Part shown: positions 44,227 to 54,200 of the stretch, piece by piece
Position numbering within the stretch: position 1 is the first letter of the stretch
Layout of the letters: each line of letters opens with the position of its first letter
Source of the DNA: DATFNV01 sp963827935
GTDB lineage: Bacteria; Planctomycetota; Planctomycetia; Gemmatales; Gemmataceae
DNA: 64,000 bases
Assembly (NCBI GenBank): GCA_963827935.1
Contig: CAWHCN010000009.1
Span: 1-64,000, forward strand
Direction: 5' to 3'
Program-made: the position numbers and the translations under genes
Notes under the pieces: generated by a model
What the model was told of the DNA's origin: nothing
The model's input: the letters and a program-made list of their open reading frames with translations, nothing else
Database searches by the model: none

Positions 44227-45579
44227 TCAGATCGGCACCACTTGCAGCCCTAACTCCCGCGCTTTGCGCTGCAGCGATTTGACCTGACGCTCCTGCTGCT
44301 TGACTTCTTCGGCTGCCGTGCTCTCACGGCGATACGCTTCCCCACGCGTGATGAGGCGATAGAAGAGCTTCGCCAGCTTGTGGGCTGTCGCCCTGATGGC
44401 GCTGCCTATCCCCAGCCGGGCCCGCAGGCGGCGCAGGAAATTACCCAGCACGCTCTTACTTCTGAGCAAGGACCGCGCCGCCAGCCGAAACGCCCTGGCC
44501 ACCCGGCTGGCCGTCTGGGCGGGATAGCGGATCCGCTTGCCCGATTGGTGCTTGCGCGGCGCCAGCGTCGTCCAGGCCGCGAAGTGCTTGTCCGTCGGGA
44601 AACGTGCCGCCAGGTCCGGGCCTGTCTCCGACAAGACCGTCAGCACCGTGCTGGCGCCCAGACCGTCCACTTCCGTGACACGCACGCCCGTCAACTGGAA
44701 GATCAAGGCGTCGGCGTCGAACTCCGTCGGGCGGTTGCGACTCTTGGGCGCGGCCTTCTGGGACTCGGGCAACGGACGCCCCTGGGTCTTGTCCGGCATC
44801 GGCCCGGCCGCCTTGGCGTACTCCCGGTCACAGACATGGAGCTGATTCTGGTAGAAGTCCCAGGCCTTGAGCAGTTGTTTCAGCTCGAACAGGTGGGCCG
44901 TGTCCCAGGTCCCTTCCAGGGCCTTGGCAATCTCCTCGCGGCTCTTCTTGCAGCTGGGATCGCGCATCGCCGCCAGCGTCTGGGGGTCACGCTGCCCCTG
45001 GGCGATGGCACGCAGGATGCGCATGCCGGTGACGCCGGCGATGCTCGACACGGCCAGGTCCAAATGAACATTCATCTGGACCAGCACTTTGAGCATCATC
45101 TGCAAGAGCTTGGCTGCCTCGGTGATCAGATGCTCGCGATGCCGCCACAGCGTCCGCAACGCCAGCACCTCGTGCGCAGGTCGAAAACAGCTCTTGAGCT
45201 GGCCACAGGCGTGCATCTGCTGCAGCCAGACCGCATCGCAAACGTCGGTCTTCTTCTTGAGGTTGCGGGCCAGGCTGCGTGGATCGACCACCACCACTTC
45301 GAAGCCCTGGCTTTCCAGGAAGTCGCATAAGCACATCCAGTAGACGCCGGTCGATTCGAGCACGACGCTCGTGACGCCGCAGTGGCGTAACCACTCGGCC
45401 AGCGTCTGTAGGTCGGCGGTATAGACGCCGAAGGTACGAACGGGCTGCGGATCGCAAGCGGGGTCGACGGCGACGACGTGGCTGGCGCTGCCGACGTCGA
45501 TGGCGGCGGCACAGGGCCGGACGATGCGGGGCGGCGGGATGGGCTGGCGTGTCTTCTTCCGAGGCATGAGGACCTCCAA
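44227..45579 (-). CDS. IS110-family recombinase, copy B
   Basis: 450 aa, intact. The N-terminal RuvC-like domain has the DEDD set: D24 (AAIDVGSASH), E71 (VLESTGVYW), D108 and D111 (KKKTDVCDAVWL). A helical linker is followed by the Transposase_20 domain (RVTEVDGLGASTVLTVLSET, RFPTDKHFAAWTTLAPRKHQ, SGKRIRYP), which carries the serine nucleophile in this family. The exact Ser cannot be fixed by eye. IS110 recombinases act with an RNA guide encoded in the element to choose target and donor. It differs from D by one residue near the C-terminus (KSLQRKAR for KALQRKAR). Confidence 0.9.
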   Translation of the reverse strand: MEVLMPRKKTRQPIPPPRIVRPCAAAIDVGSASHVVAVDPACDPQPVRTFGVYTADLQTLAEWLRHCGVTSVVLESTGVYWMCLCDFLESQGFEVVVVDPRSLARNLKKKTDVCDAVWLQQMHACGQLKSCFRPAHEVLALRTLWRHREHLITEAAKLLQMMLKVLVQMNVHLDLAVSSIAGVTGMRILRAIAQGQRDPQTLAAMRDPSCKKSREEIAKALEGTWDTAHLFELKQLLKAWDFYQNQLHVCDREYAKAAGPMPDKTQGRPLPESQKAAPKSRNRPTEFDADALIFQLTGVRVTEVDGLGASTVLTVLSETGPDLAARFPTDKHFAAWTTLAPRKHQSGKRIRYPAQTASRVARAFRLAARSLLRSKSVLGNFLRRLRARLGIGSAIRATAHKLAKLFYRLITRGEAYRRESTAAEEVKQQERQVKSLQRKARELGLQVVPI

Positions 45580-45838
45580 CGACGGTGAGGGACGGGCGAA
45601 GAAAAGGTCGGCGGAGGATGGGTCGAACGAAGGACGAGACTTTCAAGCGGGCTCGCGGCACCAAGGAAAGTGAAGCCGACCCAAGGGCCAAGCTCAAGCA
45701 CGGGCTCAGAGGCACCAGATCAAACGCGGCCACCGCGCTCCGCCGCCACAAAGAAGAGCTAGAGAAGCGCAGTGCGAACGGAAAGCCGATGGCCTGTCAG
45801 GTTCATAGCGGAACGTGTGCCAGGGACTGGCATCAGCC
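45580..45838 (-). ncRNA. candidate bridge RNA region, copy B
   Basis: Same conserved non-coding left end as in copy A, with the same GCTTGAGC and TTGAAAG segments. Confidence 0.45.
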
Positions 45839-45998
45839 CTTTCAATGAACAAGGCCCCGCTACCCGGGCGAGAGGTGTCGTGCTCGGGCAGCGATCTTAC
45901 GGTGCGCGCGTATCCTCTACGCCACCGCCCCAGGCGGCTTGGCTTGAGATCGATCTCGCCTGCCTCCCCAACGTCGTCTGTTGCCCCACCGACCCTGC

Positions 45999-47351
45999 TC
46001 AGATCGGCACCACTTGCAGCCCTAACTCCCGCGCTTTGCGCTGCAGCGCTTTGACCTGACGCTCCTGCTGCTTGACTTCTTCGGCTGCCGTGCTCTCACG
46101 GCGATACGCTTCCCCACGCGTGATGAGGCGATAGAAGAGCTTCGCCAGCTTGTGGGCTGTCGCCCTGATGGCGCTGCCTATCCCCAGCCGGGCCCGCAGG
46201 CGGCGCAGGAAATTACCCAGCACGCTCTTACTTCTGAGCAAGGACCGCGCCGCCAGCCGAAACGCCCTGGCCACCCGGCTGGCCGTCTGGGCGGGATAGC
46301 GGATCCGCTTGCCCGATTGGTGCTTGCACGGCGCCAGCGTCGTCCAGGCCGCGAAGTGCTTGTCCGTCGGGAAACGTGCCGCCAGGTCCGGGCCTGTCTC
46401 CGACAAGACCGTCAGCACCGTGCTGGCGCCCAGACCGTCCACTTCCGTGACACGCACGCCCGTCAACTGGAAGATCAAGGCGTCGGCGTCGAACTCCGTC
46501 GGGCGGTTGCGACTCTTCGGCGCGGCCTTCTGGGACTCGGGCAACGGACGCCCCTGGGTCTTGTCCGGCATCGGCCCGGCCGCCTTGGCGTACTCCCGGT
46601 CACAGACATGGAGCTGATTCTGGTAGAAGTCCCAGGCCTTGAGCAGTTGTTTCAGCTCGAACAGGTGGGCCGTGTCCCAGGTCCCTTCCAGGGCCTTGGC
46701 AATCTCCTCGCGGCTCTTCTTGCAGCTGGGATCGCGCATCGCCGCCAGCGTCTGGGGGTCACGCTGCCCCTGGGCGATGGCACGCAGGATGCGCATGCCG
46801 GTGACGCCGGCGATGCTCGACACGGCCAGGTCCAAATGAACATTCATCTGGACCAGCACTTTGAGCATCATCTGCAAGAGCTTGGCTGCCTCGGTGATCA
46901 GATGCTCGCGATGCCGCCACAGCGTCCGCAACGCCAGCACCTCGTGCGCGGGTCGAAAACAGCTCTTGAGCTGGCCACAGGCGTGCATCTGCTGCAGCCA
47001 GACCGCATCGCAAACGTCGGTCTTCTTCTTGAGGTTGCGGGCCAGGCTGCGTGGATCGACCACCACCACTTCGAAGCCCTGGCTTTCCAGGAAGTCGCAT
47101 AAGCACATCCAGTAGACGCCGGTCGATTCGAGCACGACGCTCGTGACGCCGCAGTGGCGTAACCACTCGGCCAGCGTCTGTAGGTCGGCGGTATAGACGC
47201 CGAAGGTACGAACGGGCTGCGGATCGCAAGCGGGGTCGACGGCGACGACGTGGCTGGCGCTGCCAACGTCGATGGCGGCGGCACAGGGCCGGACGATGCG
47301 GGGCGGCGGGATGGGCTGGCGTGTCTTCTTCCGAGGCATGAGGACCTCCAA
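45999..47351 (-). CDS. IS110-family recombinase, copy C
   Basis: 450 aa, same as copy B with all four DEDD residues (D24, E71, D108, D111). A private change replaces Arg by Cys in the Transposase_20 domain (LAPCKHQSGKR for LAPRKHQSGKR), close to the conserved SG turn, so activity could be affected. Otherwise the frame is intact. Confidence 0.9.
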   Translation of the reverse strand: MEVLMPRKKTRQPIPPPRIVRPCAAAIDVGSASHVVAVDPACDPQPVRTFGVYTADLQTLAEWLRHCGVTSVVLESTGVYWMCLCDFLESQGFEVVVVDPRSLARNLKKKTDVCDAVWLQQMHACGQLKSCFRPAHEVLALRTLWRHREHLITEAAKLLQMMLKVLVQMNVHLDLAVSSIAGVTGMRILRAIAQGQRDPQTLAAMRDPSCKKSREEIAKALEGTWDTAHLFELKQLLKAWDFYQNQLHVCDREYAKAAGPMPDKTQGRPLPESQKAAPKSRNRPTEFDADALIFQLTGVRVTEVDGLGASTVLTVLSETGPDLAARFPTDKHFAAWTTLAPCKHQSGKRIRYPAQTASRVARAFRLAARSLLRSKSVLGNFLRRLRARLGIGSAIRATAHKLAKLFYRLITRGEAYRRESTAAEEVKQQERQVKALQRKARELGLQVVPI

Positions 47352-47611
47352 CGACGGTGAGGGACGGGCGAAGAAAAGGTCGGCGGAGGATGGGTCGAAC
47401 GAAGGACGAGACTTTCAAGCGGGCTCGCGGCACCAAGGAAAGTGAAGCCGACCCAAGGGCCAAGCTCAAGCACGGGCTCAGAGGCACCAGATCAAACGCG
47501 GCCACCGCGACTCCGCCGCCACAAAGAAGAGCTAGAGAAGCGCAGTGCGAACGGAAAGCCGATGGCCTGTCAGGTTCATAGCGGAACGTGTGCCAGGGAC
47601 TGGCATCAGCC
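47352..47611 (-). ncRNA. candidate bridge RNA region, copy C
   Basis: As copy B, but with one inserted A (GCGACTCCGCC in place of GCGCTCCGCC) near 47510, outside the two guide-like segments. Confidence 0.45.
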
Positions 47612-47771
47612 CTTTCAATGAACAAGGCCCCGCTACCCGGGCGAGAGGTGTCGTGCTCGGGCAGCGATCTTACCGTGCGCACGTATCCTCTACGCCACCG
47701 CCCCAGGCGGCTTGGCTTGAGATCGATCTCGCTTACTTCCCCAACGTCGTCTGTTGCCCCGCCGACCCTGC

Positions 47772-49124
47772 TCAGATCGGCACCACTTGCAGCCCTAACT
47801 CCCGCGCTTTGCGCTGCAGCGCTTTGACCTGACGCTCCTGCTGCTTGACTTCTTCGGCTGCCGTGCTCTCACGGCGATACGCTTCCCCACGCGTGATGAG
47901 GCGATAGAAGAGCTTCGCCAGCTTGTGGGCTGTCGCCCTGATGGCGCTGCCTATCCCCAGCCGGGCCCGCAGGCGGCGCAGGAAATTACCCAGCACGCTC
48001 TTACTTCTGAGCAAGGACCGCGCCGCCAGCCGAAACGCCCTGGCCACCCGGCTGGCCGTCTGGGCGGGATAGCGGATCCGCTTGCCCGATTGGTGCTTGC
48101 GCGGCGCCAGCGTCGTCCAGGCCGCGAAGTGCTTGTCCGTCGGGAAACGTGCCGCCAGGTCCGGGCCTGTCTCCGACAAGACCGTCAGCACCGTGCTGGC
48201 GCCCAGACCGTCCACTTCCGTGACACGCACGCCCGTCAACTGGAAGATCAAGGCGTCGGCGTCGAACTCCGTCGGGCGGTTGCGACTCTTGGGCGCGGCC
48301 TTCTGGGACTCGGGCAACGGACGCCCCTGGGTCTTGTCCGGCATCGGCCCGGCCGCCTTGGCGTACTCCCGGTCACAGACATGGAGCTGATTCTGGTAGA
48401 AGTCCCAGGCCTTGAGCAGTTGTTTCAGCTCGAACAGGTGGGCCGTGTCCCAGGTCCCTTCCAGGGCCTTGGCAATCTCCTCGCGGCTCTTCTTGCAGCT
48501 GGGATCGCGCATCGCCGCCAGCGTCTGGGGGTCACGCTGCCCCTGGGCGATGGCACGCAGGATGCGCATGCCGGTGACGCCGGCGATGCTCGACACGGCC
48601 AGGTCCAAATGAACATTCATCTGGACCAGCACTTTGAGCATCATCTGCAAGAGCTTGGCTGCCTCGGTGATCAGATGCTCGCGATGCCGCCACAGCGTCC
48701 GCAACGCCAGCACCTCGTGCGCGGGTCGAAAACAGCTCTTGAGCTGGCCACAGGCGTGCATCTGCTGCAGCCAGACCGCATCGCAAACGTCGGTCTTCTT
48801 CTTGAGGTTGCGGGCCAGGCTGCGTGGATCGACCACCACCACTTCGAAGCCCTGGCTTTCCAGGAAGTCGCATAAGCACATCCAGTAGACGCCGGTCGAT
48901 TCGAGCACGACGCTCGTGACGCCGCAGTGGCGTAACCACTCGGCCAGCGTCTGTAGGTCGGCGGTATAGACGCCGAAGGTACGAACGGGCTGCGGATCGC
49001 AAGCGGGGTCGACGGCGACGACGTGGCTGGCGCTGCCGACGTCGATGGCGGCGGCACAGGGCCGGACGATGCGGGGCGGCGGGATGGGCTGGCGTGTCTT
49101 CTTCCGAGGCATGAGGACCTCCAA
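47772..49124 (-). CDS. IS110-family recombinase, copy D
   Basis: 450 aa, intact, with the consensus sequence at every position that varies among the copies (LAPRKHQ, KALQRKAR, D24). It is the best candidate for the active recombinase in this window. Confidence 0.9.
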   Translation of the reverse strand: MEVLMPRKKTRQPIPPPRIVRPCAAAIDVGSASHVVAVDPACDPQPVRTFGVYTADLQTLAEWLRHCGVTSVVLESTGVYWMCLCDFLESQGFEVVVVDPRSLARNLKKKTDVCDAVWLQQMHACGQLKSCFRPAHEVLALRTLWRHREHLITEAAKLLQMMLKVLVQMNVHLDLAVSSIAGVTGMRILRAIAQGQRDPQTLAAMRDPSCKKSREEIAKALEGTWDTAHLFELKQLLKAWDFYQNQLHVCDREYAKAAGPMPDKTQGRPLPESQKAAPKSRNRPTEFDADALIFQLTGVRVTEVDGLGASTVLTVLSETGPDLAARFPTDKHFAAWTTLAPRKHQSGKRIRYPAQTASRVARAFRLAARSLLRSKSVLGNFLRRLRARLGIGSAIRATAHKLAKLFYRLITRGEAYRRESTAAEEVKQQERQVKALQRKARELGLQVVPI

Positions 49125-49383
49125 CGACGGTGAGGGACGGGCGAAGAAAAGGTCGGCGGAGGATGGGTCGAACGAAGGACGAGACTTTCAAGCGGGCTCG
49201 CGGCACCAAGGAAAGTGAAGCCGACCCAAGGGCCAAGCTCAAGCACGGGCTCAGAGGCACCAGATCAAACGCGGCCACCGCGCTCCGCCGCCACAAAGAA
49301 GAGCTAGAGAAGCGCAGTGCGAACGGAAAGCCGATGGCCTGTCAGGTTCATAGCGGAACGTGTGCCAGGGACTGGCATCAGCC
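49125..49383 (-). ncRNA. candidate bridge RNA region, copy D
   Basis: Same left-end sequence as copy B, including the two guide-like segments. Confidence 0.45.
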
Positions 49384-49385
49384 CT

Positions 49386-49550
49386 CAAGCTGATCATTTG
49401 TCGGTCAGCGCGGGTCCGCACACACCGAATTCTATTCGACCTGGCGCTTGGCGCTCAAATGTGAAGGCGCATCTCATTATTTGACAAGGGATTGCGACGC
49501 GCGTGCCAAGTCGCATATAATTCCCGGCGAATTTAGTACGACATGGCAGG
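49386..49550. repeat. target repeat at outer end of IS110 array
   Basis: Starts CAAGCTGATCATTTGTCGG and contains the inverted ends GAATTCTATTCGAC and GTCGCATATAATTCC. It is the reverse complement of 5868-6026 with scattered substitutions. Confidence 0.7.
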
Positions 49551-49593
49551 TTGCGGACAACCGGCACCACCTTCCCAGTGCCTCCTCGGCCGG

Positions 49594-50251
49594 CTACTTC
49601 TTCTTCGTCTGCATGGCCCGCTCGGGCGGCCGGGTGTGCAGGATCAGCCGCTTGACCGCGAACTTTCCGCAGAAGAAGGCAACGAAGAGCCAGATCACCG
49701 AGCGCCAGATCGTGACCCCCAGACCATAGGGATTGATCGTGTCCTCGGCATGATCCGCCTCCAGGCGTGCGCAGGATAAAGTCGAGAGGGATGCCCACAA
49801 TGATGAACAGCGTCACCAGGGCGCAGATGATGCCCGGCAGCAGGTGGATGAACCACTCGCCGCCGGTCGGCTCCATCGTCTTCTCGGTGGCGATGCGTTC
49901 GCGAGTGCGGCGGTTGTAGCCGCAGTTGAGGCAGATGACCTGGGAGTCGTCGTCCAGTTCCTTGGCGCAAAAGGGGCAGCGGGGCTTGAGCGATTCCTTG
50001 GTGACGGCGTAGGGGTTCTTGCCGTCCTCCATCTCCTCGTCCAGTTCGGCCGTGGTCTTGGCCGCCGGCTTGGCGCCCTGGGGTTTCTTGGCAGGCACGG
50101 GTTTGCTGCCGGACCGCTCCGCCTCGGGCGGGGCCTTGACCACGAAGACCGATTTGCACTCCTTGCAGCGGATTTTCTTGCCGACCAGGTCGGCCGGCGC
50201 GTTGATCGGGTTTTCGCATTTCGGGCAGGAGATCGCAATAGTCGTGGCCAT
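49594..50251 (-). CDS. zinc-ribbon membrane protein, one frameshift
   Basis: ~218 aa. ATG 50251 begins MATTIAISCPKCENPINAPA; the first ribbon CPKC...CKEC is of the MJ0042/zinc-ribbon type. A second ribbon is CPFCAKELDDDSQVICLNCG. After a Pro/Lys-rich linker comes a membrane span (LLPGIICALVTLFIIVGIPL). A shift near 49765 leads to a second span (SVIWLFVAFFCGKFAVKRL) and a basic C-terminus (TRPPERAMQTKKK) at stop 49594. Proteins of this layout are frequent in planctomycetes; the function is unknown. Confidence 0.7.
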
Positions 50252-50352
50252 GACAGCGCTCTGGAGTCCGGAGCCGGGCCGCTCGCCTGGGAGTCAACTG
50301 AATTATAGTAAGATAGGAGCGCGCCCGGGTCCGATGCAAGCGTCTTCTCCAA

Positions 50353-50418
50353 GCGAGCGGCGCGGCGTCAGCCCGCCGGTACTCATGAATACCGGCGGGC
50401 TGACGCCGCGCCGCTCGC
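50353..50418. repeat. perfect palindrome, GAGCGGCGCGGCGT family
   Basis: 29-bp arms (50353-50381 and 50390-50418) with loop CTCATGAA. Same family as 26477-26540, differing at one arm position (TCAGCCC for TTAGCCC), compensated on the other arm. It lies between divergent genes. Confidence 0.9.
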
Positions 50419-50446
50419 CGGACGATCGAGAGAAAGGCCCCCCTCC

Positions 50447-51165
50447 GTGTCGCGCATCCTCATCTCCGTGGCCACTTACAACGAGCGCGACAACCTCGCG
50501 CCGCTGCTGCAGGAAATCCGCCAGGCCGTCCCGTCCGCCGACATTCTCGTGATCGATGACAATTCCCCCGACGGCACCGGCGACCTGGCCGACCGCATCG
50601 CCGTGGATGATCCGCATGTCCGGGTGATGCACCGGGCGGGGAAGCTCGGCCTGGGTACGGCGATCCTGGCGGGCATGCGCTACGCCATGGACGAGAATTA
50701 CGATTACGTCCTGAACATGGATGCCGATTTCAGCCACCACCCGCGTTATCTGCCGGCCATCGTGGCGGGGATGAAGCGCTACGATGTGATGATCGGCTCG
50801 CGCTACGTCAAGGGGGGCGGGACGATGAACTGGCCGCTGTCGCGCCGGCTCGATCAGCCAGGCGCTGGGCCGGCTCGTCCGCGTCCTCATGCGCATCCCG
50901 GCCCGCGACACCAGCGGCGCCTACCGCTGTTATCGCGTCAGCAAGCTGCGCAAGGCTCGAGCTGGAACGACTGCGGTCGCGGGGCTACTCATTCCAGCAG
51001 GAGGTGCTCTACCGCTGCCGCAAGGCCGGCTGCAAGATCGGCGAAACGCCCATCATCTTCGAGAACCGCCGGGCCGGGGCGTCGAAGGTCAACCCGAAGG
51101 AGGCGGTGCGGTCGATGGGAATGATCTTGCTGATTGGGGTGGCGGCGTTTTTCGGGATGGATTAG
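50447..51165 (+). CDS. polyprenol-phosphate mannosyltransferase (GT2), two frameshifts
   Basis: ~238 aa, normal for the Dpm1-like family, which transfers mannose from GDP-mannose to a polyprenyl phosphate. The start is GTG 50447. Motifs: ISVATYNERDNL, VIDDNSPDGTGDLAD (nucleotide-binding DD), MDADFSHHPRYL (DxD metal site) and IGSRYVKGGGTMNWPLSRR. Shifts near 50850 and 50955 separate this from SISQALGRLVRVLMRIPARD, SGAYRCYR, and GYSFQQEVLYRC...GETPIIFENRRAG. It ends with a hydrophobic tail (MGMILLIGVAAFFGMD). The stop TAG 51163-51165 forms the first bases of a palindrome. Confidence 0.85.
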
Positions 51166-51204
51166 CCGCTTGCGGCTTCGCCACTGCGAAGCCGCAAGCG
51201 GCTA
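51163..51204. repeat. palindrome that supplies stop codons to both convergent genes
   Basis: Arms TAGCCGCTTGCGGCTTCG (51163-51180) and CGAAGCCGCAAGCGGCTA (51187-51204), perfect. The first TAG is the stop of the mannosyltransferase; the last CTA is the reverse-strand TAG stop of dnaE. It is likely a bidirectional terminator. Confidence 0.9.
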
Positions 51205-54200
51205 TCGCCCATTCACCGGACCCGAAAACTTCACCGTCCCCGCCCCCAGCACCTCCTCCAGCTCCGCGGCCGCGACCGTCAGCGGATTGATGCTGAACGA
51301 ATCGGACAGCTTGAGCCGGGCCCAGCGCCCGGCCGGGTCGCGCACGTCGAGCAACACCGGGCACGATCCCGGCGTGCGCTTCAGCGCCCGGGCGATGGCG
51401 TCGATGTGCTCGGGACCATGTTCATTCATCCGCACGGTCACCAGCATCACCCGGGTCAGCTCACGCTGGGCCTGCTCGATGCTGAGAAAGCGGGTCAGCA
51501 GTAGCAACGGCTTGCCGTTCTGGCTCCGCGGGTCGATGGCGCCCTTGACGAAGCAGACCTGCTCGTTGCCCGGCTCGTCCTTCTGGCGGGCCAGGTCGTC
51601 GGGCCACATGACACACTCCATCGAGCCGGTCATATCTTCGAGGTTGCAGCGGACATACTTGCTGTGGCCGTTGCGGGCGTTCTTGGTCTGCTGGAAGCGG
51701 ACCTGCGACAGCATGCCGCCGACCACGATCTCCTGCCCCGGCGGCAGGGTCGGCAGGTCGGCGACCGCGCGCATCGAGAAGCGGCGCAGGACGCTTTCGT
51801 ACTGGGCCAGCGGGTGGCTGGAAATGTAGAAATCGAGAGCTTCCTTCTCGTTCTTGAGCTTCTCTGTCTCGGACCATTCGGGAATGTCGGGCAAGGCGAC
51901 ATCGGCCTCGGCCGCCGGTCCGTCGTCCGGGGTGCCAAAGAGGCTCAGCTGCCCGACACGGCGATCGCGCTGCAGGTCGCTGGCCGCTTGCAGGGCCCGC
52001 GGCAGGGCGTGCAACAGCGGCGCCCGCTTCCCGAAGCGATCAAGGCCGCCGGCCTTGACGAGCTTCTCCAGCGCCGCCTTCGGTACCAGCCGCCCGTCAA
52101 TCCGTTCGCAAAAGTCGAACAGGTTCTTGAACGCTCCACCCTCCTTGCGAGCGCGGACGATCTCGTCAGCGGCACCGCGGCCGAGCCCCTTGATCGCCGT
52201 CAGCCCGATGAGGATGTTGTTGCCGACCACGGTGAATTCGGGGCCGCTGGCATTGACATCGGGCGGCAGCACCGAGACACCCAGCTTGCGGGCATCGGCG
52301 ATGTGCTCGACCATGATGTCGCGCTTATTGCCGTCCTCGATCTCGCTGGACAGGAGCGCGGCCATGAATTCCGGCGTGAAATGGGCCTTCAGGTAGGCGG
52401 TCTGGTAGCCAAGCTGCGCGTAGGCGGCACTGTGCGACTTGTTGAAACCGTAACCCGCGAAGACCACGATCTTGTTCCAGATATCGTCAATCACGCTCTT
52501 GCTCAACCCCCGTTCCTGGGACCCCTTGACGAACTCCGCATAGCGCTGATCGATGACGTCCTGTTTCTTCTTGCTGATGGCCTTGATGCAGGCGTAGGCG
52601 CTGGAGAGCTCGATATCGCCCAGCCGATTGAGGATGCGCATGATCTGTTCTTGATAGACCATGACGCCGTGGGTTTCGGCCAGGATTTCCTCCATCACCG
52701 GGTGCTGATAGACGGGCTTTTCACGGCCATGCTTGCAATTGACGTAGGAATCGACCATGCCGCCTTGCAGCGGGCCGGGGCGGTAGAGGGCCATGATGGC
52801 GACAATGTCGCGGATGCTGTCCGGCTTCATCTGGATCAGCAGGGAGCGGATCCCTTCGGATTCCAGCTGGAACAGCCCTTTGGCGTTTCCCTTCTGGAGT
52901 AGGGCGTAGGTCTCTGGGTCGTCGGGCGGCAGGTTTTGGAGGTCGATCTTCTGGCGGCGCGTTTGCTCGATCGTCTTCACGCAGTTGTCGAGCAGGGTCA
53001 GCGTCCGCAGGCCCAGGAAATCCATCTTGAGCAGGCCGACCTTTTCGAGGTCGCCCATCACCCACTGGGTGGCAACGATCGGCTCGCCGCCGCGGCTGCC
53101 TTCCTCACTCTTGCGCACGGCCCGGTGGACCGGCACGTAATCGGTGATCGGGCCGTTGGCAATCACCACGCCCGCCGCGTGAATCCCGGCCTGCCGGTTG
53201 GTCCCCTCCAGCCGCTTGGCGATGTCCACCATCTCGTGGACCAGCGGGTCGCCGTCGTAGGCATCCCTGAACTCGGTGCTCTGCTTGAGGGCGTCGTCGA
53301 TGCTGACGTTCAATCCCTTCGGCACCCAGCTGGTGAGCTGGTTGACACGATCCAGCGGCACGTCGAGGACGCGGCCCACGTCCTTCAGCGCCGCCTTGGC
53401 GGCCATCGTGCCGAAGGTGGCGATCTGGGCCACGCTCTGCTCGCCGTACTTGTGCTTGACGTAGGCGATGACTCGCTCCCGACCTTCCTGACAGAAGTCG
53501 ATGTCGATATCCGGCGCCTCCGCCCGGTTCGGATCGAGGAAGCGCTCGAAGAGCAGGTCATATTCCAGAGGATCGACGTGGCTTAATTTCAGGACGTAGC
53601 TGACCAGGGCCCCGCAGGCCGAGCCGCGGGCGCCGGCCGGGATGCCGTTTTCACGAGCAAACCGCACGAAATCCCAAACGATCAGAAAGTAACTGGCGAA
53701 CCCCATGCGGCAAATGACGCCCAGTTCGTGCTCCAGGCGCTGGCGGGCCGTTTGCGACGGCGTGCCCCGGTAGCATTCGAGCAGCCCGGCCTCGCACAGT
53801 TCGCGCAGGTGCTGTTCTTCGGTTTTACCGGCCGGCGGCGAAAAGGCGGGGAAGTGGCGCTTCTTGAAATCCAGCTGGATGTCGATCGAGTCGGCGATCT
53901 CCTGGGTGCGCTTGACCGCCTCTTCTTGGTCCGGGAAGAGGCGATACATCTCCTCCGGGCCGCGGACGTGGAACTGGTCGCCGTCAAACTTGAAGCGCTT
54001 CGGGTTGGAACGGAGCTTGCCGGTGTTGATGCACAGGAGCACGTCGTGGGCCAGGCTGTCGCCCTGCTCCAGGTAATGGGCATCGCTGGTGGCCACCAGC
54101 GGCAGGCCCAGCTGCTGGGCGATGTCCCGGGCCCCTTCCTCGCACAGCTTCTGAATGGGCAGCCCGTTGTTCTGAATCTCGATGTAGAAGTCGTTGCCGA

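Larger units (their letters stand above)
44068..45840 (-). mobile_element. IS110-family element, copy B (first of tandem array)
   Basis: Delimited by CT cores at 44068-44069 and 45839-45840. The right end starts TTCAATGAACAAGGCC and the left end finishes GACTGGCATCAGCC (plus-strand view). It is joined directly to copy C, sharing one CT dinucleotide. Confidence 0.88.
45839..47613 (-). mobile_element. IS110-family element, copy C (middle of tandem array)
   Basis: Bounded by CT cores at 45839-45840 and 47612-47613. The one-base longer period (1773) comes from an extra A in its left end near 47510. No foreign sequence separates it from B or D. Confidence 0.88.
47612..49385 (-). mobile_element. 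IS110-family element, copy D (last of tandem array)
   Basis: Bounded by CT cores at 47612-47613 and 49384-49385. Its outer left end abuts the target repeat at 49386. Its right-end segment has several private substitutions (CCGTGCGCACGTATCC). Confidence 0.88.

Noticed and set aside
44380..45330. A 316-aa open frame antisense to each IS110 recombinase (also at 6537, 46152, 47925 and 62500)
   Set aside because: It is an exact shadow of the high-GC recombinase gene, with Arg/Gly/Pro-rich composition and no independent start or ribosome site.
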